A stretch of DNA of 21,692 nucleotides, taken from contig CALGLS010000151.1 in the NCBI GenBank assembly GCA_937959375.1, forward strand, positions 1 through 21,692, written 5' to 3'. This DNA comes from an uncultured Saprospiraceae bacterium (GTDB taxonomy: Bacteria; Bacteroidota; Bacteroidia; Chitinophagales; Saprospiraceae). Every line of letters starts with the position of its first letter. Position 1 is the stretch's first letter. Positions 14,846 to 21,692 of the stretch are shown here, in pieces. Position numbers and translations under genes: made by a program. The notes beneath the pieces are model-generated. The model was not told the DNA's origin, did no database searches, and saw only the letters and a program-made list of their open reading frames with translations.

Positions 14846-15385
14846 ATGAATATTATTAAGACACTTTCAGCAGTAGCTTTGTTTTGTACAGCCTTCTCTT
14901 TTTATGCATTTATGCCTGCAGAGGCAACGGTAAAGGATGATAAAATCAATTGGATGACTTGGGAAGAAGCCATTGTTGCTACTGAAAAGGAACCACGAAA
15001 AATCTTTGTAGATGTTTATACAGGCTGGTGCCACTGGTGTAAGGTAATGGATAAGAAGACGTTCAATCAGCCTGAAGTTGTCAAGTATGTTAATGAGAAT
15101 TATTATGCAGTGAAATTGAATGCTGAGCAAAAAGAAGATATCAACTTTGCAGGAAATGTATTTAAGTTTGTACAAAGTGGAAGAAGAGGCTACCACCAAT
15201 TAGCAGCGGCCTTGTTGGATGAGCGTATGTCGTATCCTTCGATTGTTTACATGAGTGAAAAAATTGAGCGGATTATGATTTCTCCTGGTTTTAAGGAAAA
15301 GGACGCTTTCATGACGGAGTTGAAGTATGCGCATGAAGAAGCTTATAAGACGACTTCTTTTGATGATTATAAGAAGGATAATTAA
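14846..15385 (+). CDS. Exported thioredoxin-fold protein (WCHWC active site)
   Basis: This 179-residue protein has a signal peptide (hydrophobic 5-22, then MPAEA). The redox motif is G60-W-C62-H-W-C65-KVMDKKTF, with the cis-proline region YPSIVYM (130-136). W-C-x-W-C followed by K-x-M is typical of thioredoxin-like proteins of the DUF255/thioredoxin_7 kind in Bacteroidota. It most likely acts on protein thiols in the periplasm; its partner is unknown. A strong terminator follows, so it is transcribed alone. Confidence 0.88.
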   Translation: MNIIKTLSAVALFCTAFSFYAFMPAEATVKDDKINWMTWEEAIVATEKEPRKIFVDVYTGWCHWCKVMDKKTFNQPEVVKYVNENYYAVKLNAEQKEDINFAGNVFKFVQSGRRGYHQLAAALLDERMSYPSIVYMSEKIERIMISPGFKEKDAFMTELKYAHEEAYKTTSFDDYKKDN

Positions 15386-15403
15386 ACGATCATGTTTAAG
15401 ACG

Positions 15404-15446
15404 AAAGGGGCTGATTTTGATTCAATCAAAACCAGCCCCTTTTTAG
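15404..15446 (+). terminator. Rho-independent terminator of the thioredoxin-like gene
   Basis: The stem AAAGGGGCTGATTTTGA / TCAAAACCAGCCCCTTT has one mismatch and is followed by TTTTTAG on the plus strand. It is 19 bases after the stop and lies between convergent genes. Confidence 0.9.
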
Positions 15447-15466
15447 TTTGAAGTTGATTAAATTTT

Positions 15467-16378
15467 TTACTCAAAATCTCCACCAAGCGGTCGGAATTCC
15501 CAATCCAATTGCCTCAACTTCACATCATAATTAAAAATCAAAATACTATCTGGATTTAAGTTAGTGACGTATTTAGGTTGATATCTTTTATCCATTGAAT
15601 TATTGATTCCAGATCCGAGAAACCAAATGCCATCTGGATTTTTGTATTCGAATCGTTTGGCTCGTTGGCCAAAATCTCCACCAATTAAAATGACTTGTAT
15701 ACCTCTATCTTGCACCTTTTTTAGGAGGGGGTAGGCTAGATCTTCGAAGGTGCCTGCTGGTGTACAACTGAAGGGCAGTTGTGGTAACACGTAGTGAAAC
15801 ACATCGGGTAACTTTTTAGTGCCATCTCCTAGTTTTGGTGAAAGCAACGCGTGGTGGTGGAGTACGACTAGATATTTTGCAGCAGCAATGGTATCCGTTA
15901 GATTTTGTAGTAATTGAAATTGTTGATTGAGCGCTGTGCATAATTCGAGACTGTCGCTTGCGGGTAATTGTGGATGTCCGAAGTTGGTGTCGAGCACCAA
16001 AATGCTTATTCCTTCATGGTCGGCGGTGTAATAAGAAGGACGATTTGTTTTTTGTTGAATCAGTATTTTGTTTCCTTTGTTGATGTCGTGATTGCCCAGC
16101 GACCAATGTGTGTTGGGTGAGCTTATCGCAAATAGTTTATCGACATAATCAAGTGTGCTACTTTGTGCAGAGGTACGGCCGCAGACGTCGCCACCCAGCC
16201 AGATTTGTTGGTATGATTTAAGATCTAGTTTTTCGATTCTTGGATCAACTTCTTCGCCATTTTCTGATTTCCAATTGTAGCAATGACCGATATAAATGAA
16301 TTGTTGTTGATTTGAATTATCGCAACAAAAGAAAGTCAATATGCATCCGAGGATGAAAAAGTAGGAGCGTGGTTTCAT
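15467..16378 (-). CDS. Metallophosphoesterase lipoprotein
   Basis: This 303-residue protein has a signal peptide ending in a Cys pair (ILTFFCC, 18-19), so it is a probable lipoprotein. Calcineurin-like motifs: FIYIGHCYNW (27-36), WLGGDVCGR (60-68), SLGNHDINKG (93-102), VVLHHHALLS (171-180) and VILIGGDFGQ. The first motif lacks the usual Asp of D-x-H, and the last is GGDFGQ where many relatives have GHxH. So it belongs to a divergent subfamily, and substrate and metal set cannot be inferred. It is convergent with the thioredoxin-like gene. Confidence 0.82.
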   Translation of the reverse strand: MKPRSYFFILGCILTFFCCDNSNQQQFIYIGHCYNWKSENGEEVDPRIEKLDLKSYQQIWLGGDVCGRTSAQSSTLDYVDKLFAISSPNTHWSLGNHDINKGNKILIQQKTNRPSYYTADHEGISILVLDTNFGHPQLPASDSLELCTALNQQFQLLQNLTDTIAAAKYLVVLHHHALLSPKLGDGTKKLPDVFHYVLPQLPFSCTPAGTFEDLAYPLLKKVQDRGIQVILIGGDFGQRAKRFEYKNPDGIWFLGSGINNSMDKRYQPKYVTNLNPDSILIFNYDVKLRQLDWEFRPLGGDFE

Positions 16379-16491
16379 TTGAAATGAAAGTTAAAATTAA
16401 AGTGAAAGTTACAAGACAAAAGAATGTAATTTACAGCTTTTTACTTTACACGTTTAGTTTTTATTTTCATTAAACAATTTCGGATAAAGCA

Positions 16492-17181
16492 TTACAACCT
16501 CTTCAACTCTTTTGTAATCTGAACCAACTCCAAGTTCAAGGCTTCTGCATCACCAATCGAGTTACTACGAAGCATTTTAAGCGAAAGCTTTTCAATAGAG
16601 CTAATATAGGACTTGTCGTATTCTAACTCGGTCTTTAGTGTTTCCATTTGAGCGAGTGATTCGTATTGACCTTCTTCTAGCTCGTTGAGTCGATTTTGTT
16701 TTTTCTCAAGCGCCAAAGCTAATTTATGATTGTAAAGAATGGTTTCTAATTTCCCTCGGCAAGTTTCGTAGAAAGCAAGTTTGGTTTTACGGAGATCAAT
16801 TTGTTTTTCAAATGCTCTGATCAAACGTTCGCTTTCTTCTCTTGATTTTTCATTGATGTCATGACCCGGAATAAGATGTGAATCGAGTTCGTCAATGTCT
16901 TCTTTTATCTCTTCAATTTCAGTGATGTTTTTTTGAATCTGATCGTTGCAAGCTTGAATAGACTGATTGATTTTGCCAACTACTTTTGTGTCAAACTGAA
17001 TACCTTTACCTCGAATCATAAATTGGCGAATCATATAGAATACGCCACCAATTATCAGTGCTAACAACAACAGCATTATTAGAAAGAATATACCGCCTCT
17101 GGCAGCAAAACTTGCAATGAGTACAAAAGCAAAAATCAGTATGATTGTTAGCAAACTTATGGATTGACCTTCTTTGCTCAT
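16492..17181 (-). CDS. Membrane protein with two N-terminal spans and a long coiled coil; function unknown
   Basis: I do not recognise a family for these 229 residues. Two hydrophobic segments lie at ~8-27 (ISLLTIILIFAFVLIASFAA) and ~31-51, with a very short turn between, so both ends should face the same side. The rest (~70-225) is rich in Glu, Lys, Leu, Gln and Asn with heptad-like spacing (NQSIQACNDQIQKNITEIEE, LEKKQNRLNELEEGQYESLA), which indicates a coiled coil. Candidate roles are scaffold or envelope-stress functions, but nothing in the neighbourhood supports one. Confidence 0.75.
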   Translation of the reverse strand: MSKEGQSISLLTIILIFAFVLIASFAARGGIFFLIMLLLLALIIGGVFYMIRQFMIRGKGIQFDTKVVGKINQSIQACNDQIQKNITEIEEIKEDIDELDSHLIPGHDINEKSREESERLIRAFEKQIDLRKTKLAFYETCRGKLETILYNHKLALALEKKQNRLNELEEGQYESLAQMETLKTELEYDKSYISSIEKLSLKMLRSNSIGDAEALNLELVQITKELKRL

Positions 17182-17744
17182 TTTAGTATTGCGTTTTTAT
17201 TCGAAGTTATTAACAACTTCAAGTTTAAAATAGGGACCTAAATTGGCCTTTTCTTCAACCTATTTTCATCTGTGTTTAAGGGGGAATCTTTTTGAAGCTC
17301 TTTGAAAAATTTTCATTTAACAACTAAGATCACCAATATAAGGGTTTTTACCCAGTCATAAAATAGATTTGACATACGTCTAACTTATATCGACAAACAA
17401 AAGTTCTATGAATTAAAGGCTAATTCAGTTTTTTCCATATATTTGACTTGTTCATACACTTCCTAAGGTGCAATTCGAGTTTTCATGCGCCTAATCTATT
17501 GAGAATCAAATACTTTTGCGGAATTTTCCGCTTTGGCAATAATGACTATTTTGCTGAAGCTAAAAACATATATACTTTTTCTTTAAAGTGGTAGTGTTTT
17601 TGTGTTAGTTGGAAGTGGGAGGTTGGAAGTTAGAAGTTTCCCAAAATGCGCGAGTTTAGCATTTGTAGGCACCTCTCACGACTAAGTCCCCATTTCTATC
17701 CTTTTAATATTCTCTAAAACAGATCAAATAATAATCCTTGTGTG
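17182..17744. other. Intergenic spacer between divergent genes (563 bases)
   Basis: No gene is visible. It contains a candidate promoter TACTTTTG (17511-17518), followed at once by the hairpin GCGGAATTTTCCGC (17518-17531), and another -7-like TATATTTG at 17438-17445. From 17611 there is a purine-rich stretch, GGAAGTGGGAGGTTGGAAGT then TAGAAGTTTCCC, whose GAAGTTTCCC (17633-17642) is shared with the element at 9803. The leader to the OmpA gene would be >200 bases. Confidence 0.6.
17511..17518 (+). promoter_or_regulatory. Candidate Bacteroidota -7 element (TACTTTTG)
   Basis: It fits TAnnTTTG and, like the candidate at 12363, is followed by CGG. It is ~230 bases upstream of the OmpA/TSP3 gene. 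A hairpin overlaps the likely start of the transcript. No clear -33 TTTG was found. Confidence 0.35.
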
Positions 17745-19256
17745 ATGAAAAAAGAACCGATTTACATTATCCTAATTGCTTTATTTTGTATTTCCTCGCT
17801 TTCTGCTCAAAGTCCAACGCGTCCAAACGCTTTGGTAGGAAAACGAATTTTTACAGATTACTATTCTCCAGCGACGAGTGACTTTACCGACTTTGACAAC
17901 TATCGTGGTGGTTTTGAAATTGATTATCTCAGAAACTTGAGTTCAAAAGTCAATGCCGTCATTCCACTAAAAGTTGGCGTGGTGAATTTACCAGAAGAAG
18001 AAAACAACCGAACCATCATTAGTCTTGGGTTTTCTGCTCAGTTGCAACACTATCGTGAAAACAATATTTTGATTCCATATGGAATGGCTGGTATTAGCGG
18101 TGAGTTGGAAGCATTTGAAAATACGAATTTTCATATTCCAGTTGGAGCAGGTGTAAACATTCGATTAGGAAGATATGCTTATGTAAATATTCAATCAGAA
18201 TTCCGAATTTCATTGGATGGTGATCGCGATAATTTTCATCATGGAATCGGTCTTGGTTTTATGATTGGAAAAGTGGGGGATGATGAAGTTCTTGAAGAAA
18301 TCATTTTACCTGGCTTAGCAAAACCTGATACAGACAAAGATGGTATTCCGGATAACGATGATATTTGTCCAGAGGTGGCAGGAATTGCTGCTTTTAATGG
18401 ATGTCCTGATACGGATAAAGATGGAATCGAAGATGCAATGGATCAATGTCCAAATGATTCTGGTCCAAAAGAAACGCAGGGTTGCCCTGATACAGATGGT
18501 GACTCTGTTTCGGATGACAAAGATAAATGCCCAACGGTTGCAGGTACCATCCAAGGATGCCCTGATACAGATGGTGATGGAATTATTGATATTGAGGACA
18601 AGTGTCCAGAACTTGCAGGTGATCGTGATGCAAGCGGTTGTCCACAACAAGATACTGACAAAGACGGCGTACCTGATCATTTAGATCAATGTCCGAATGC
18701 AGCGGGTACATTAATGGGCTGTCCAGATACAGATGGTGATGGCATTGCGGATAGCAAAGATAAGTGTCCAAATTCAAAAGGTGAGGGTCGCTTTGGTGGT
18801 TGCCCTGATACGGATGGAGATGGGATAATTGATATCGAAGACAAATGTCCAAATTCACCTGGTCCGAATATGCCGAATGGTTGTCCTGAAATTGCAAAAG
18901 AAGATGTAGCTATTTTGGATTATGCTTTACAGGCTGTTCAATTTGAAACTGGAAGTGAATTGTTGAAGATTGAATCAAATGTGGTTCTGGATCAGGTTGT
19001 GATGGTATTAGGTAATTATCCGGATCATCAGGTGAGCATAACTGGGCATACTGATGATAGAGGTTCATATTCAAATAATGAAGAATTATCAATACGTCGT
19101 GCAAGAACCTGTTACGTTTATTTGGTATCAAAAGGAATTGACCCGAGTCGAATATTAGTAGGAGGAATGGGAGAGATGGTGCCCATTGCAGATAATGAAA
19201 CGGAAGAGGGAAGAAGCTTGAATAGACGTGTAGAGTTTAAGTTGTTCCCCAAATAA
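17745..19256 (+). CDS. OmpA-family outer-membrane protein with seven thrombospondin-3 repeats
   Basis: The ATG at 17745 is chosen over the GTG just before it because it starts a normal signal peptide (KKEPIYIILIALFCISSLSA then Q). Residues ~25-185 alternate in a beta-barrel manner and should form an outer-membrane barrel. Residues ~193-385 hold seven thrombospondin type 3 repeats of the form DTDKDGIPDNDDICP or DTDGDGIIDIEDKCP, each closed by a GCP; these bind calcium and make a stiff linker. Residues ~395-503 are an OmpA domain (VQFETGSELL, VSITGHTDDRGSYSNNEEL, RRARTCYVYL, RSLNRRVEFKLF) for peptidoglycan binding. The architecture is that of the major Bacteroidota OmpA/OprF-type proteins. A terminator follows 20 bases after the stop. 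Confidence 0.93.
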   Translation: MKKEPIYIILIALFCISSLSAQSPTRPNALVGKRIFTDYYSPATSDFTDFDNYRGGFEIDYLRNLSSKVNAVIPLKVGVVNLPEEENNRTIISLGFSAQLQHYRENNILIPYGMAGISGELEAFENTNFHIPVGAGVNIRLGRYAYVNIQSEFRISLDGDRDNFHHGIGLGFMIGKVGDDEVLEEIILPGLAKPDTDKDGIPDNDDICPEVAGIAAFNGCPDTDKDGIEDAMDQCPNDSGPKETQGCPDTDGDSVSDDKDKCPTVAGTIQGCPDTDGDGIIDIEDKCPELAGDRDASGCPQQDTDKDGVPDHLDQCPNAAGTLMGCPDTDGDGIADSKDKCPNSKGEGRFGGCPDTDGDGIIDIEDKCPNSPGPNMPNGCPEIAKEDVAILDYALQAVQFETGSELLKIESNVVLDQVVMVLGNYPDHQVSITGHTDDRGSYSNNEELSIRRARTCYVYLVSKGIDPSRILVGGMGEMVPIADNETEEGRSLNRRVEFKLFPK

Positions 19257-19276
19257 GGTAGAACATAAGTGTGCAT

Positions 19277-19318
19277 AAAAAAACCGAATCAGCAATTTGT
19301 TGATTCGGTTTTTTTTTA
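19277..19318 (+). terminator. Rho-independent terminator of the OmpA/TSP3 gene
   Basis: The stem AACCGAATCA / TGATTCGGTT with loop GCAATTTGT is followed by eight T residues and preceded by a run of A, so it could work in both directions. Confidence 0.92.
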
Positions 19319-19320
19319 TA

Positions 19321-19483
19321 GAAGTTGTTTTAAAATAGAATGATGATTTTCTTGTAAATCATTGATCCTCATTACTTCACTTAAATATTTTCACCGTAGC
19401 TATGGCTACGAAAAAATATTTAAACTTTGTACTGAGAACCAAGCTTCTACAAGAAATTTCAGCCTCCATTTTTAAACAACTTC
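19321..19483. repeat. Nested long inverted repeat (163 bases)
   Basis: Three layers pair in register: GAAGTTGTTTTAAAA (19321-19335) with 19469-19483 (14 of 15); GATTTTCTTGTA (19345-19356) with TACAAGAAATTT (19448-19459); and TTAAATATTTTCACCGTAGC (19381-19400) with 19405-19423 (GCTACG then AAAAAATATTTAA). The whole stretch could fold into one long interrupted hairpin closed by a TATG loop. It lies between the OmpA terminator and the 3' end of a minus-strand lipoprotein gene, with no coding frame. Confidence 0.75.
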
Positions 19484-19515
19484 ATAAAGAACTTCAAATT
19501 ATTTAAGTAAAACTT

Positions 19516-20007
19516 CTATTCGCTTTTTCTATTCGGAATAGGCATAAGGATCATAGAAGCAGTAGTGGTGTTGTTCTTTTCATTAGGAACAGCATTAATT
19601 ACCAGCTGGCTCTCACCATTATTGCAAACAGAAAAATAAGCGTTAAGCTTACGAGGTTTCTTAGTTGAGTTGGTTACTTTCCATCCTTTCTTTTGCATCG
19701 TTGTTAAATAATATTCTTCAATCTCTTTAGCTGTCTTGTCTGAATCAAATGTAATTTGAAACTTATCACCTGTGTTGTGATTGTGCTTATCTGCTCTATG
19801 AATTTTTGCACCTTTGATCAAAGGAATTGAAAGATCTTTGAAGGCTGCAGGATATTCGTTTTCTAACTTTGTGATTGGTGATGTTGATGCTTTGTCAGTA
19901 CCTCCAGTTGTAGCGCTATTGCTAGTTGCGGAAGATGATGAGTCTGATTTGCACGCAACAAATAATAGACTGAATAATAAAAAGGCAATTCCACTGTATT
20001 TTTTCAT
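19516..20007 (-). CDS. Small lipoprotein of unknown function
   Basis: This 163-residue protein has a lipoprotein signal (FLLFSLLFVAC, Cys19), then a low-complexity Ser/Thr linker (SDSSSSATSNSATTGGTDKA). The folded part (~45-160) contains KEIEEYYLTTMQKKGWKVTN, the pattern of small periplasmic domains in which a helix is followed by K-x-GW and a beta sheet, then LVINAVPNEKNNTTTASMIL. I cannot name the family. It probably sits on the inner or outer membrane facing the periplasm or surface. It is 119 bases downstream of the CpcT-like gene on the same strand. Confidence 0.75.
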   Translation of the reverse strand: MKKYSGIAFLLFSLLFVACKSDSSSSATSNSATTGGTDKASTSPITKLENEYPAAFKDLSIPLIKGAKIHRADKHNHNTGDKFQITFDSDKTAKEIEEYYLTTMQKKGWKVTNSTKKPRKLNAYFSVCNNGESQLVINAVPNEKNNTTTASMILMPIPNRKSE

Positions 20008-20126
20008 GAATATAAATTTTATATCGGTTTAGTTAATTTTTATTAGATGAAGAGCGCTTACTTAAAAGCACTGACTCTTGCAAGTTGATTCCTCAAAATA
20101 CCATACCACTTTAAAGGAATTGGGGA

Positions 20127-20762
20127 TTATTTATACTTTATAAATTCATATCCTGCTTTTTCAGCTCCCCAGACTTGCTTATCATTACTATCGAACCCTT
20201 GATCCCAACTTAGGACTTTTCCAGAAATTATTTCAACAATTGAAGTTGCATAACTAGCTCCTCTGAGGGTCGACTTGCAGTCCTTAGCATTGGTTGATCC
20301 TTTGTAGGAATTGGTAGCGACCTTGTTCATATAGACCGCACAGCCTTCTCTGATTTCGAGATCCGCAGGAGAGATTTTATCAAAATATTTAGGAGTGGCC
20401 CATTTTCCGACGTACGACTTTTCGTCTGGAATTTTGTAAATCACACTTTGCAGTTGTGTTGGACTCACTTGAGAAATCACATATACGCGTTGTCGATATG
20501 GTTTGTCAGGCATGGCCGTGACTGTTTGTTCCACATAAAGATATCGTTTATTGCTTTTTGGGTTAACCCAAATTGGATACATATGCAAGGTGATGTCATA
20601 GTAGGTCGAATCCATTTTAGCTTGAGCTGCACTATTGAAACTGCCGATCATAAGGTTGACCATATTGTCAAGTTCTTTGTTGGTGCTTCCTGATTTCAGC
20701 GAGCTACAACTCAATGTGAAGAGTAGACTGGCGGAGAGTGTTAGGAGCAGTAGATTTCGCAT
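20127..20762 (-). CDS. CpcT/CpeT-family protein, predicted lipoprotein
   Basis: The 211 residues match the CpcT/CpeT family along the whole length: LMIGSFNSAAQAKMD (37-51), YYDITLHMYPIWV (54-66), YLYVEQT (74-80), DKPYRQRVYVIS (86-97), REGCAVYM (138-145), C162-KSTLRGASYATS (162-174), SWDQGFD (185-191) and QVWGAEKAGYEF (195-206). In cyanobacteria these proteins attach phycocyanobilin-type chromophores to phycobiliproteins. Here a signal peptide with a likely lipid Cys19 (LFTLSC) precedes the domain, so the protein leaves the cytoplasm. No phycobiliprotein or bilin synthesis gene is nearby. A role other than phycobilin ligation is therefore likely; binding of a tetrapyrrole or another small ligand is only a guess. 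Confidence 0.9.
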   Translation of the reverse strand: MRNLLLLTLSASLLFTLSCSSLKSGSTNKELDNMVNLMIGSFNSAAQAKMDSTYYDITLHMYPIWVNPKSNKRYLYVEQTVTAMPDKPYRQRVYVISQVSPTQLQSVIYKIPDEKSYVGKWATPKYFDKISPADLEIREGCAVYMNKVATNSYKGSTNAKDCKSTLRGASYATSIVEIISGKVLSWDQGFDSNDKQVWGAEKAGYEFIKYK

Positions 20763-20900
20763 TGGGTGATTTTTGTTAAAGAGATTATGATGGTTAGTTG
20801 TAATGGAGTTAGAGTATCAGTCAAAGTAGCAATGAAGTTAGAGTGGTAATGAAAGTGGCAGTTTGCACTCAACTTCACGTCAGACGAGCATTCTAACTCC

Positions 20901-20939
20901 CAGCGCGCGCCCTTTGTCCCTAAGGGGAAATCAGCGCTC
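20901..20939. repeat. Dispersed hairpin repeat, copy 2
   Basis: It has the same layout as copy 1 at 13716. The arms are AGCGC (20902-20906) and GCGCT (20934-20938), with GCGCGCCCTTTGTCCCTAAG between, including an inner TCCC-TAA-GGGG pairing. The outer arms differ from copy 1 but keep their pairing, which suggests selection for or inheritance of the fold. Confidence 0.75.
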
Positions 20940-20989
20940 TTATTGAAATTTTTAGGTTTTTAATTACTATTGCTCAACGTCAAGGGGAC

Positions 20990-21031
20990 ATTCCCATTCC
21001 CATTCTAATTCTAATTCCAATTCCCATTCTT
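20990..21031. repeat. Hexanucleotide tract next to the HTH gene stop
   Basis: Seven units: ATTCCC x2, ATTCTA x2, ATTCCA, ATTCCC, ATTCTT. On the minus strand they are in the same codon phase as the HTH gene, whose TAG (21037-21035) is only one codon upstream of the tract. If that TAG were read through, translation would continue R-K-N-G-N-W-N and meet the TAG of a TAGAAT unit. Confidence 0.9.
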
Positions 21032-21034
21032 CCT

Positions 21035-21253
21035 CTACTCCTCCTTCTTTTTCTTATCAATTTTATCAAAAAGCTCTTGAAACTTATCGTCCACATGTTG
21101 GTTGAACCACTCATCTAGCAAATCTCTCCTGAAACGCCATTCTTTACCTATCTTGGCAGCAGGGATTTTACCCTTTTGAGCCCAAGTATAAATCGTTTGA
21201 GGTTTCATCTTTAGATACTTCGCCACCTCTTCTATAGTCATTATATTATCCAT
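21035..21253 (-). CDS. Small helix-turn-helix DNA-binding protein (MerR/excisionase-like)
   Basis: These 72 residues include a winged-HTH of the HTH_17/excisionase type: MTIEEVAKYLKMKPQTIYTW (5-24), AQKGKIPAAKIGKEWRFRRD (25-44) and LLDEW. A charged helical tail (FQELFDKIDKKKKEE) follows. Translation may start at the first Met or at Met5 (21241). Many such proteins are annotated as excisionases but occur away from any prophage; no integrase or attachment site is visible here, so a small regulator is more likely. The target is unknown. Confidence 0.88.
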   Translation of the reverse strand: MDNIMTIEEVAKYLKMKPQTIYTWAQKGKIPAAKIGKEWRFRRDLLDEWFNQHVDDKFQELFDKIDKKKKEE

Positions 21254-21297
21254 TCGATTGCAAACTTAGTGAATTTGAAAGACAATTCTTCAAAAGT

Positions 21298-21383
21298 AGG
21301 AAGCGGGAAGAGGGAGGTTGGAAATTTTTTGTTGACCTAAGCCTACGATCGAGTGAACATCCCACATCCCACATCCTGCTCAC
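21298..21383. repeat. Purine-rich and GGGATGT-repeat element
   Basis: The plus strand has GGAAGCGGGAAGAGGGAGGT then TGGAAA, similar to the stretch at 17611. On the minus strand there are copies of GGGATGT and, between these arms, CTCGATCGTA (21353-21344), a 10-mer shared with core copy A at 7982-7991. It abuts the 3' end of the next minus-strand gene (stop at 21386-21384). Confidence 0.55.
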
Positions 21384-21692
21384 TCACTCCTCATTCGGAA
21401 CATCTGGTGTTGGATTAACTTTTTGTACAGGAGGAACTGAATATCGGGTCGTAGGAGGAACAGTTGTTGGTTGTTCAGATTCAATAAGAGAATTATGTTG
21501 AGCAGGAGGATAAGGCCCCGGAGCTCCGAATAAATGCCCAATGGCTTGTAGGATATGGGAATAAAAATTACCCTGTGTGTTTTTGCGAACCAACTCAAAT
21601 TTCATGTCTTTGCTTCCAATAAAAGGTCTCAGGTTCCAAGCTAGTTGTACTCCTACAAATGCAAAAATAATGACCCAGATTCTAAAAACGTT
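21384..21692 (-). CDS. C-terminal part of a membrane protein (5' partial)
   Basis: The frame is open to the edge of the window, so the start is missing; the internal Met at 21605 is not the start. The visible part begins with a membrane span (VFRIWVIIFAFVGVQLAW), followed by NLRPFIGSKDMKFELVRKNT and GNFYSHILQAIGHLF. The W-x-LRPFIG-x-x-D-x-x-FE...NFY pattern occurs, as I recall, at the end of multi-span proteins of unknown function in several phyla. The last ~45 residues are a Pro/Thr/Gln-rich tail (PPAQHNSLIESEQPTTVPPT), likely disordered. Function unknown. Confidence 0.75.
   Translation of the reverse strand, partial: NVFRIWVIIFAFVGVQLAWNLRPFIGSKDMKFELVRKNTQGNFYSHILQAIGHLFGAPGPYPPAQHNSLIESEQPTTVPPTTRYSVPPVQKVNPTPDVPNEE

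Larger units (their letters stand above)
20763..21034. other. Intergenic spacer between the HTH and CpcT-like genes (272 bases)
   Basis: No gene is seen. It has imperfect repeats of AATGGAGTTAGAGT type (20800-20860), a matching inverted TTCTAACTCC at 20891-20900, the dispersed hairpin copy 2 (20901-20939), and the hexanucleotide tract next to the HTH stop. The CpcT-like gene promoter should lie in the first ~100 bases on the minus strand, but no clear TAnnTTTG is visible. Confidence 0.55.

Noticed and set aside
18315..18897. Several long frames on both strands across the thrombospondin repeats
   Set aside because: They are shadows created by the repetitive GATACAGATGGTGATGG-type coding sequence of the OmpA/TSP3 gene.
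20127..20762. Evidence of a photosynthetic (phycobilisome-bearing) organism
   Set aside because: The CpcT/CpeT-like protein is exported and isolated; everything else points to Bacteroidota.
21035..21253. Excisionase-type protein as a sign of a prophage or integrative element
   Set aside because: No integrase, attachment repeat, phage structural gene or tRNA is visible in the window; such small HTH proteins are common chromosomal regulators.

Overview
The window looks like the chromosome of a free-living Bacteroidota bacterium. The evidence is a C-terminal type IX secretion sorting domain, a gliding-motility-type (CHU_C-like) domain, many lipoproteins with LxxC-type signals, OmpA proteins carrying thrombospondin-3 calcium repeats, possible TAnnTTTG promoter elements and moderately AT-rich DNA. 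Within the phylum I lean towards Saprospiria (Lewinella/Saprospira-like), from the style of the surface proteins and the repeat-rich intergenic DNA. That placement is inference.

Layout. 1-4280: the 3' part of a secreted LamG/TSP3/T9SS surface protein, a Nudix hydrolase with a decayed Crp/Fnr-type regulator just downstream, a small haem-binding c-type protein, and a lipoprotein with a CHU_C-like domain. 4283-8264: two neighbouring, related OmpA-type cell-envelope proteins; the first carries an extra C-terminal domain, and the second has no ATG near its signal peptide and abuts a dense repeat island. 8265-14708: a mostly minus-strand housekeeping run with a YggS-type PLP protein, a B3/4-domain protein, a metallo-beta-lactamase-fold hydrolase, lumazine synthase (ribH), a membrane-anchored TPR protein, pyruvate dehydrogenase E1 alpha (pdhA) and a UbiX-type flavin prenyltransferase. 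14846-19256: a periplasmic thioredoxin-like protein, a metallophosphoesterase lipoprotein, a membrane coiled-coil protein and a third OmpA protein with seven TSP3 repeats. 19516-21692: two lipoproteins (one a clear CpcT/CpeT-family member), a MerR/excisionase-like small DNA-binding protein, and the 3' part of a membrane protein.

I see no tRNA, rRNA, CRISPR array, transposase or phage module. The genes do not form one pathway; this is a mix of envelope and core-metabolism genes, mostly in single-gene units with hairpin terminators.

The most unusual signal lies between the genes. Many spacers carry inverted repeats whose arms are made of short tandem motifs, a different motif at each site. At three places the arms flank a recurring core (TTCCC-K-CGATCG ... 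GCGTTAgAAG), and weaker relatives occur elsewhere. Separately, a hexanucleotide tract (GGGAAT/TAGAAT) sits at the 3' ends of two genes in the same reading phase. In ubiX it encodes a (Gly-Asn)6 tail and supplies the stop codon. A 40-bp dispersed hairpin also occurs twice. These repeats appear to be reshaping gene ends, and they are the best candidate here for something not yet described.
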